This document shows positions 58,072 through 64,000 of a stretch of DNA of 64,000 nucleotides, in pieces (position 1 is the first letter of the stretch; each line of letters opens with the position of its first letter). Source of the DNA: Myxococcales bacterium (GTDB lineage Bacteria; Myxococcota_A; Polyangia; Polyangiales; Polyangiaceae); contig JANXLV010000139.1 of NCBI GenBank assembly GCA_025355005.1, positions 1 to 64,000 on the forward strand. The letters run 5' to 3'. Under the pieces are notes generated by a model. That model did not search any database. It was not told where the DNA came from and saw only the letters and a program-made list of their open reading frames with translations. Both the position numbers and the translations under genes were made by a program.

Positions 58072-59268
58072 TCAGTCGATGTTCGCGCCGCCGAGGATCC
58101 ACTTGCCGAGGAGGTCTCTCTCCTCCTCGGTCATGTTCGTCTTGTTGCCCTGCGGCATGTTCTTCGACATCACGGCGCGCAGCTTGATCTTGTCCACGTA
58201 GCCTTTGATCTGCTCGGGGGTCTCGAACATCACGCCGTTCGGCGGCGCCATCAGGCTGGGGTCCGACGGCTTGTGCGAGTGACACGGCACGCAGCGAGTC
58301 TGCATCACGAGCTCCACGCGCGAGAACGCGATCTTCTCGCGCGGCGCCGCCGTGGCCTCCGCCTTTGGCACACGGCAGAGGAAGAAGATCGTGCATGCGG
58401 AGACGACCATCGTGACGCCCAGGTACGCGAGCGCCGGCCTCCACGTGAACCGGATGTTCATGAAGTGGCGGATGAGCGCGCCGGTCACGATGAACACGGC
58501 GAGCACGACCGACGAATATTTTCCGCTGAAGGTCGACGGGAAGTGATTCGACACCATCAAGAAGATCAGCGGGAACGTGAAGTAGTTGTTGTGGATGCTG
58601 CGCTGCTTCGCGTGCTTCGACAGCGAGAGGTCGTCCGCACTTCCCTTCTGCGTCGCCAAAACGAGCTCACGCTGCGACGGAACGATGTGCAGGAACACGT
58701 TGCCAGCCATGATGGTGCCAAGCATGGCGCCCACGTGGATGAAGGCGGAGCGACCTTCGAGCACGTGCGGAACGAACCACACCGCTGCCGCAACCAGAGC
58801 CAGGGTGAGCGCCGTCGCGAGCTTCTCGGCGCGCTTGCCGAGCACGCGCCAGATCACGTCGTAGACGATGAACCCCCCGAAGACGGTGCCGAGCCCGAAG
58901 TCCATCGCGAAGTCGGGAGAGATCTTCGAGACGTTCGTATCCACGAGGTACGAGCCGCCACCGCTCGCGTAGTAGACGATGAGCAGGAGGGAGATACCCG
59001 AGAGCCACGTGGTGTAGCTCTGCCACTTGAACCAGTGGAGGATCTTTGGATACTCCTCCGGCCGCAGCATCTTCTTCTCGACCTGGTAGTACGCGCCGCT
59101 GTGCAGCATCCAGATCTCCCCGAACGACTTCGGTGAGAGGCCCTTGCGCTGCTCGAGATTGCGATCGAGCCAGTTGAAGAGCATCGAGTTGCCGACCCAC
59201 ATGATCCCCGCGATCACGTGTATCCAGCGGACGATGATGTCGGCGAGCTCGCGGAGGTTCGGATCCAT
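58072..59268 (-). CDS. puuD: PuuD-type urate hydroxylase/oxidase with cytochrome c domain
   Basis: 398-residue protein. An N-terminal membrane domain of seven to eight helices (IIVRWIHVIAGIMWVGNSML; LLIVYYASGGGSYLV) is followed by a C-terminal mono-haem cytochrome c with the motif CVPCHSH, the axial Met perhaps in SKNMPQGNKT. This matches membrane-bound urate hydroxylase PuuD, which oxidises urate and sends electrons to the respiratory chain. No allantoin or purine pathway gene is adjacent. Conserved His residues in the membrane part (RWIHVIAG; HLHIVPS-like FLHIVPS) may bind haem b. Confidence 0.87.
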   Translation of the reverse strand: MDPNLRELADIIVRWIHVIAGIMWVGNSMLFNWLDRNLEQRKGLSPKSFGEIWMLHSGAYYQVEKKMLRPEEYPKILHWFKWQSYTTWLSGISLLLIVYYASGGGSYLVDTNVSKISPDFAMDFGLGTVFGGFIVYDVIWRVLGKRAEKLATALTLALVAAAVWFVPHVLEGRSAFIHVGAMLGTIMAGNVFLHIVPSQRELVLATQKGSADDLSLSKHAKQRSIHNNYFTFPLIFLMVSNHFPSTFSGKYSSVVLAVFIVTGALIRHFMNIRFTWRPALAYLGVTMVVSACTIFFLCRVPKAEATAAPREKIAFSRVELVMQTRCVPCHSHKPSDPSLMAPPNGVMFETPEQIKGYVDKIKLRAVMSKNMPQGNKTNMTEEERDLLGKWILGGANID

Positions 59269-59340
59269 GGGCGGATCCGACTATATAGCGCCTCTGCGGT
59301 TGGGAAAGGCGCCGTTCCCGTGTATGACGACAGAGAGGAG

Positions 59341-60306
59341 ATGAGCTTCGGCCCCGAACCCAGCGACCACCTCGGCAAGTTGATCGCCGGACGCTACACG
59401 CTCCTCCGTGTCGTCGGTGTGGGTGCCATGGGCGCCGTCTATGCGGCGACCGACGCGCGCGACGGAGCCACCGTGGCGCTCAAGGTGCTGGTGCACGAAG
59501 ACCAGGAGAGCCGCGAGCGCTTCCGTCGCGAGATCGTCCTCAGCGCGAGCATCACGCATCCGAACGTGGTGCCCATCCTGGATCATGGCAGCGACGACGA
59601 GCTCGCCGTCCACTTCTATACGATGCCGCTCTACGAGAAGGGCGACCTGGCGATGGAGCTCGCGCGTCACGGCCGCATGGCCATGGAGGTCGCGGTGCCG
59701 CTCATGGTGCAGGCCTGCCGCGGCGTGGCGGCGGCGAACGACAAAGGGATCGTCCACCGCGACATCAAGCCGTCGAACCTGTTCCTGGAGGTCGCGCCGG
59801 ACGGGCAGATCACGGTGCGTGTCGCCGACTTCGGGCTCGCAAAGGGAGACGAGAAGAGCATCACCCGCTCCGGTGCCATCATGGGCACGCTGCACTACAT
59901 CGCGCCCGAGCAAGCCGTGAGCCCGAAAGGCGTGGATGCGCGCGCGGACGTGTGGAGCCTCGGCATGGTGCTCTATCATCTGCTCGCGGGCGTGCCGGCG
60001 TTCACGGCATCGGGCACGTTCATGGCGTTCCTCGTGAAGAAGGGCGGCACGGTGCCCGCGCTCCAGGACCATGCTCCTGCCGTTCCCCCTGCCCTCGCGC
60101 GCGTGATCCACGCGGCGCTCCAGCGCGAGCCGGACGCCCGGTGGCCCGTGGTCCACGAGCTGGTGCTGGGCCTCTCGACTGCCGTCGGCTTCGACCTGTG
60201 TGAGCGGACGGTCACCGAAGCAGAGCTCGAGAAGCCGCTCCCCGACCTGCCCGCGGCACCGCGCGCGGTGTTGCCGCAGCACTGGGAAGATCTGCTTCGC
60301 GGATGA
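59341..60306 (+). CDS. Eukaryote-like Ser/Thr protein kinase
   Basis: 321-residue kinase without a membrane anchor or C-terminal sensor. Glycine loop RVVGVGAMGAVYAA, ATP Lys48 in VALKVLV, HRDIKPSNLF with catalytic Asp141, VADFGLAK (Asp163) and an APEQA motif after the activation loop are all present. The start ATG 59341 directly follows GAGGAG. The in-frame GTG at 59320 has a more normal distance to purine-rich sequence and cannot be excluded. It is transcribed divergently from puuD. Substrate proteins are unknown. Confidence 0.93.
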   Translation: MSFGPEPSDHLGKLIAGRYTLLRVVGVGAMGAVYAATDARDGATVALKVLVHEDQESRERFRREIVLSASITHPNVVPILDHGSDDELAVHFYTMPLYEKGDLAMELARHGRMAMEVAVPLMVQACRGVAAANDKGIVHRDIKPSNLFLEVAPDGQITVRVADFGLAKGDEKSITRSGAIMGTLHYIAPEQAVSPKGVDARADVWSLGMVLYHLLAGVPAFTASGTFMAFLVKKGGTVPALQDHAPAVPPALARVIHAALQREPDARWPVVHELVLGLSTAVGFDLCERTVTEAELEKPLPDLPAAPRAVLPQHWEDLLRG

Positions 60307-60320
60307 ACCGGGGCGCCTGA

Positions 60321-61190
60321 TCAGAGGCCGAAGAAACGGAGCGACGCCTCGCGCATGCGCGGGCCGATACCGTGGACGCCGGCCGCTGGACTGCACGTGG
60401 CGACCCGCGACCCCTGCGCACATGCATGTAGTTTGCACGTAGGGTCCTGGGCTTCCGGAGCGCCACCGGGGGACCATGGCTTGTCCACTGCCGCGCACTG
60501 ATCCTGCGCGAGCCACCGCGTGAGCGACTCCTTGCCTTCCGACGCGGGCACCACCGGGTCCGCCGGATCGTGGACGATGAGGGCATTCACAGGACCGCTG
60601 CAGTCGCCGTACGGACCGCCGCCCTCGACCGCGACAATCCCGTCGAGCCGCTTGCCCCACGCACACGCAAGCTGGTTCGCGAAGTATGCACCCGACGACA
60701 GGCCGAACGCATACACGCGCTTTGCGTCGCCCTGCGCGCCGTCGGCACGCGCCTCCGTGAGTGCTCGTACGAGCGCGTCCATGAACGACAGATCACGCGT
60801 GCCGTCCCAGTGCAGCGCGTACTCGTCCGCCCAGACGTTCCTCACGACGGCATCGGGATAGGCGAAGATCGCGCGTGGGCCCGAGCGCGTCTCGAGGTCT
60901 GCGTAGGCGCGCATTCCCGCGCCGTTCATGCCGCCACCATGCAGCACCAGCACGACGGGCCATGGCCCTCTTCCCGCGCGTGGGCGACTCACGATGAACT
61001 TTCGTGGTCCGTCCTCCGTCGCGATCGTCTGCGAGGTGACGTCCCACATCGGGGCCGGCGCGGGAGGCAAGAGCGCGTCGGGCGTCGTGGCCTCGCGCGC
61101 GTTGCCCGGCTCGCAACCCCAGCCCCATGGCAGTGCGACGAGCAATCCCAACAGGGCGCGCGACCACAGCGGTGAGCGCGCGGAGCTCAC
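60321..61190 (-). CDS. Exported PHB-depolymerase-like esterase (lipoprotein)
   Basis: 289 residues from GTG 61190. The signal ends in WGWGC, a lipobox-like site. The esterase domain has VVLVLHGGGMNGAGMR (oxyanion hole), nucleophile elbow FGLSSGAYFANQ, acid Asp in VHDPADPVVP, and the final His in GVHGIGPRMRE. It resembles LpqC/Esterase D-like PHB depolymerase family members that act on polyesters or feruloyl esters. It has extra Cys pairs. The start overlaps the upstream YkgJ-like gene by 4 bp, third in a coupled operon. Confidence 0.82.
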   Translation of the reverse strand: MSSARSPLWSRALLGLLVALPWGWGCEPGNAREATTPDALLPPAPAPMWDVTSQTIATEDGPRKFIVSRPRAGRGPWPVVLVLHGGGMNGAGMRAYADLETRSGPRAIFAYPDAVVRNVWADEYALHWDGTRDLSFMDALVRALTEARADGAQGDAKRVYAFGLSSGAYFANQLACAWGKRLDGIVAVEGGGPYGDCSGPVNALIVHDPADPVVPASEGKESLTRWLAQDQCAAVDKPWSPGGAPEAQDPTCKLHACAQGSRVATCSPAAGVHGIGPRMREASLRFFGL

Positions 61191-61531
61191 GGTGCGGCCC
61201 TCCCACGCGAGCGACGCAGTGCAACCAGCGCCTGCGCGGGCCGTTCTGCCTTCGTGGCGCGCTCGCCCTCGCACTCGCGCGAGCCCTCCGCGAGATCGCG
61301 GCAGGTGCTGGGCCGCTCCTCGTACACGTCGCACAGGAACGTCCCCTCCGGCATCACGCGTAGCGCCACGCAGTGGCCGTCGTCCATTCGCATGAACGCC
61401 TTGTTGCCGATGAAGTGGGCGACCGCGTCCGCGCGCTCACCGAGGCGCGCCCAGTCGTCACCGGTGACAGCCACGTATTCCACCGCCTGGGAGAAACAGC
61501 ACGCACCGCAGTGCACGCATCCCTCACTCAC
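61187..61531 (-). CDS. YkgJ-family Cys-cluster protein
   Basis: 114-residue protein with the YkgJ Zn/Fe-S cluster motif: GCVHCGACCFSQAVEYVAV near the N-terminus, then HCVALRVMPEGTFLCDVYEE and RPSTCRDLAEGSRECEGE, giving eight Cys in the family pattern. Members are often annotated as putative metal-binding or flagellin-methylation associated, but the role is not firmly established. The start is GTG 61531. It overlaps the upstream TPR gene by 8 bp and the downstream esterase by 4 bp, so the three genes form one operon. Confidence 0.87.
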   Translation of the reverse strand: MSEGCVHCGACCFSQAVEYVAVTGDDWARLGERADAVAHFIGNKAFMRMDDGHCVALRVMPEGTFLCDVYEERPSTCRDLAEGSRECEGERATKAERPAQALVALRRSRGRAAP

Positions 61532-62684
61532 AGGCAGCGATGGCTTCCTTCGCGTTGGTCCCGCCGCGGAACACGGCCCGCAGCGCCTCGTCGTAGGCGG
61601 CGTGCGCCTCGAACGCGTGCAGCCACAGGTTCTCCGTGAGGATGAACGAGAGCTTCTTTCCGCGGAAGTCGAGCGACGTCTTGAAGCGCACACGGTTCTC
61701 GTCGTGCGAGTACTCGTAGTTGCCCGACACGAGCCCTGCGTTGGCGCGCGTCACGAACTCGATGGCCTCGCGGCGCGCACCCGGCTTCGGCTTCCCCGAC
61801 ACGAGCAGATAGAGGATGAGGCGGCTCTCCGCTGACAGGAGCTCCACCGCGACCTCTTCGACGCCGGTGATCTCCTCGGGCCCCGCGCTGAAACGAACGG
61901 TGCCGAGCGGGTCTCCCAGGCTCTCCGTCGTGTGGGCGATTTTCTGCTTGCGGAACAGGCGCTCGATGACGACAAGCGCATCGCCGCCGGGCACCACGGA
62001 GCCGTGGGTGCGACGCTTCTCCAGCTGCACCTTCGGGAACGCGGAGCGCGAGCGAACCTGCGACGGAGGCGGCGCCGAGCCAGCCACACCTGCAGTCGCG
62101 GCGCGCTCGAGGGTCTTCATGAGGCGCGTCGTCGCGTCTCGCTGCTTGCCATGAGCGGGCATCAGGGAGAGCGCCCGCTGGCAGTCGCGAAGGGCGTCCT
62201 CCAGCGCGCCACGGAGCGCACGGAGCGCCGCACGGTGCGCGTACGGCTCCGCGCGATCCGGCGACAGGTCGATGGTGCGCGTGAAGTCCGACTCTGCTGC
62301 GCCGTCCTGACCCAAGCGCTGGAGCACCAGACCGCGACGCTCGTATGCACGGGAGAACGCGGCGTCCAGCTCCAGCACGCCGGTGTAGTCGTCGACGGCG
62401 CCGCTGAGGTCGCCCGCCTGCGCGCGCGCGTTCGCGCGATTGAAGCGCGGCATCAACTCCAGGGGCGACAGCTCCACTGCGCGCGAGAAATCCGACACTG
62501 CTGCGTCCAGTTGACCGAGCTCCTGGCGAACGTTGCCGCGGCTGACGAAGACCTCCCAGTCGACGCGCCCGGCTGCGATCGCCGTGGTGAACGCGGCCTC
62601 GGCCCCGGCCCAATCGCCGACGTTCGCACGAGCGATGCCCGTGTCGAAGTGACGTGCCTGGTTTTTTCGAGAGGGTCGTTCCAT
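61524..62684 (-). CDS. TPR-repeat protein with YbjN-like C-terminal domain
   Basis: 386 residues from ATG 62684. Residues 1-150 are tetratricopeptide repeats (FDTGIARANVGDWAGAEAAF; NVRQELGQLDAAVSDFSRAV; RRGLVLQRLGQDGAAESDFT). The C-terminal 180 residues form a mixed alpha/beta domain (VAVELLSAESRLILYLLVSG; AIEFVTRANAGLVSGNYEYS; FRGKKLSFILTENLWLHAFE) with the layout of YbjN or type III secretion chaperone-like folds. It is the first gene of the overlapping three-gene operon. An ATG at 62726 is an alternative start. Confidence 0.72.
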   Translation of the reverse strand: MERPSRKNQARHFDTGIARANVGDWAGAEAAFTTAIAAGRVDWEVFVSRGNVRQELGQLDAAVSDFSRAVELSPLELMPRFNRANARAQAGDLSGAVDDYTGVLELDAAFSRAYERRGLVLQRLGQDGAAESDFTRTIDLSPDRAEPYAHRAALRALRGALEDALRDCQRALSLMPAHGKQRDATTRLMKTLERAATAGVAGSAPPPSQVRSRSAFPKVQLEKRRTHGSVVPGGDALVVIERLFRKQKIAHTTESLGDPLGTVRFSAGPEEITGVEEVAVELLSAESRLILYLLVSGKPKPGARREAIEFVTRANAGLVSGNYEYSHDENRVRFKTSLDFRGKKLSFILTENLWLHAFEAHAAYDEALRAVFRGGTNAKEAIAACE

Positions 62685-62850
62685 GGTAGGTGCGATCGCG
62701 TACTCTGAACTTGTATCCAATTTCATCCGGCTCTGCTGCTACTAGCAACGACACTCAACACACCGCGTCGAGACGCGTCGAGACGACCGACTGCGTCGTG
62801 GCCTTTCAGGTTCGAAAGACGGCGTTTCACTTTCGCGAAGGAGAGGCATC

Positions 62851-64000
62851 GTGACCGGACGTATCGCGGCGGAAACTCGTGAGGGACATGCGGTGGAGAC
62901 CACCGCTACGGGCCCCTACGCAAGGTCCGAGCCTGTGCGTGGCAGCGAAGAGCCCGACCGCACGAAAGTTGGGGCATTCGGTCTACACCCGGACGACCTG
63001 TCGCGATTGTCACCTCCGAACTCGCCCGCCTACATCTTCGGCAAGCTCCAGCGTGTGCATGCGCACAAGGACGGAATGCCGGACGTGGCGGTGAAGCTAC
63101 GCGCCTTCCTCGAGGAGCGACTCTCGTTCACGCTTCCGCGGATCGACGCCGTGGTGCGCTCGGATGATGAGGCGACGAAGCTGACCCTCGTGCTCGACGA
63201 CGGGCTGCGCGTGGAGGCGGTCCACATGCCGCGCAACACGCGGAGCCCGCGCGTGACGCTCTGCATCTCGAGCCAGGCCGGCTGCGCCATGGGTTGCACG
63301 TTCTGCGCGACAGCCAAGATGGGTCTCGTGCGAAACCTCACGGCGCACGAGATCGTCGGGCAGGTGCTCGCCGTGATCGCGGCCCTGGGGCCCGCGGATT
63401 ACGGGCGCGTGAACCTCGTCTTCATGGGCATGGGCGAGCCGCTTCACAATGTGGAGGAGGTGCGCGCCGCGGTGCGGGTGCTCTCGGACCCGCGCGGCCT
63501 CGGGATCGCACTGTCACGGATCACCGTCTCGACGGCGGGCTGGTTGCCAGGGCTCGTCGCGCTGGCAGACGATCCGCACCGCCCGAATCTTGCGCTCAGC
63601 ATGAACGCCACCACGGACGAGGCGCGCGCCCGCATCATGCCAGTCGCGAAGCGCTGGTCGCTCGCGGAGCTGCGTGAGGTCCTCGCCCGCATCAAGCTTC
63701 GCCCGCACGAGAAGCTCCTCATCTCGTACGTCCTCTTGGCCGGCGAGAACGACACCGACGCGGACGCCGAGCGGCTCGCGGCGTTCGCGTCCGGCCTCAA
63801 GGCGATCGTGAACGTCATTCCGTGGAACCCGGTGGAAGGCGCGGCCCATGCGGAGAGCCAGCGCGCGGCGGAGTTCGCGAAGCTGCTCCACGAGCGCGGC
63901 GCACTGTGCACCGTGAGGCGGAACCGCGGCCGCGACGCGAACGCCGCGTGCGGTCAGCTCGTACAGGCCGACTCCGCTCTACCATCGCGCAAGCGAAGGC
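62851..64000 (+). CDS. rlmN: Dual-specificity 23S rRNA (A2503)/tRNA methyltransferase, partial
   Basis: Radical-SAM methyltransferase. The start GTG 62851 has AAGGAG seven bases upstream. The frame runs to the window edge. The first 45 residues are an atypical leader. The SAM cluster cysteines are Cys145, Cys149 and Cys152 in GCAMGCTFCATAKMG. Following blocks are LVFMGMGEPLHN, LALSMNATTDEARARIMPVA and VNVIPWNPVEGA. The methyl-carrying active-site Cys pair would include the one in AACGQLV near 63952. RlmN or Cfr-like: the substrate motif favours RlmN. It loses its C-terminus to the window end. Confidence 0.93.
   Translation, partial: MTGRIAAETREGHAVETTATGPYARSEPVRGSEEPDRTKVGAFGLHPDDLSRLSPPNSPAYIFGKLQRVHAHKDGMPDVAVKLRAFLEERLSFTLPRIDAVVRSDDEATKLTLVLDDGLRVEAVHMPRNTRSPRVTLCISSQAGCAMGCTFCATAKMGLVRNLTAHEIVGQVLAVIAALGPADYGRVNLVFMGMGEPLHNVEEVRAAVRVLSDPRGLGIALSRITVSTAGWLPGLVALADDPHRPNLALSMNATTDEARARIMPVAKRWSLAELREVLARIKLRPHEKLLISYVLLAGENDTDADAERLAAFASGLKAIVNVIPWNPVEGAAHAESQRAAEFAKLLHERGALCTVRRNRGRDANAACGQLVQADSALPSRKRR

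Noticed and set aside
56039-58201. 720-codon plus-strand frame opposite pepP
   Set aside because: Covers the antisense of a complete M24B peptidase with all metal ligands; no motifs or normal start in the frame.

Overview
The window is very GC-rich with G/C in nearly every third codon position, tightly packed, and has many GTG starts and 1-4 bp gene overlaps. Gene content suggests a myxobacterium (Myxococcota, probably the Polyangia side): many large lipoproteins with Cys-rich 'GDCASG-L-C' repeats, a free-standing Ser/Thr kinase, TPR proteins, PAS histidine kinases, and Pro/Gly-rich TM2 and TerB-like proteins. The assignment is inferred from gene content; no rRNA is present. I see about 61 protein genes and one tRNA, and no CRISPR array, insertion sequence or prophage.

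Layout. 1-8.1 kb: a gene tail, an M1 metallopeptidase lipoprotein, then a leftward operon of beta-barrel, MscS-type channel and two cation/proton antiporters, and tRNA-Leu(UAA). 8.1-10.4 kb: histidine ammonia-lyase and a second outer-membrane protein. 10.9-20.0 kb: a rightward operon of an outer-membrane barrel and two giant tandem paralogous lipoprotein hydrolases with calcium-loop-like insertions, followed by a small transglutaminase-like ORF. 20-29 kb: a cell-wall hydrolase-like lipoprotein, a biotinyl carrier protein, a D-cysteine desulfhydrase-like enzyme, a TPR/AIM24 protein with pgsA, an orphan FliQ/SctS-like protein, and TetR with epmA. 29-35 kb: an esterase lipoprotein plus alpha/beta-hydrolase, then a complete moa molybdopterin cluster (moaC-moaE, moaD-moaB, moaA).

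35-45 kb: a membrane MutS-like ATPase with a small winged-helix regulator, TetR, LysR, PAS-histidine kinase with 2-oxoglutarate oxygenase, TetR, a degenerate kinase core, XRE-cupin and glpD. 46-54 kb: aldehyde dehydrogenase, YjbQ, a small islet of orphan genes and repeats, TM2 protein, lipoproteins, DUF72 and an aminotransferase with overlapping divergent start codons, and TerB-like. 54-64 kb: PAS-receiver, Dus, an isolated PEP-swivel domain, Xaa-Pro aminopeptidase, PuuD-like urate hydroxylase, Ser/Thr kinase, a three-gene overlapping operon (TPR, YkgJ-like, esterase) and the start of rlmN.

The most unusual signal is a pair of about 145-bp near-perfect hairpins (38657-38802 and 48691-48835). 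They share an apex with compensatory base changes, and in both cases one arm ends two bases inside the stop codon of a leftward gene. They look like members of an undescribed 3'-end repeat/RNA family.
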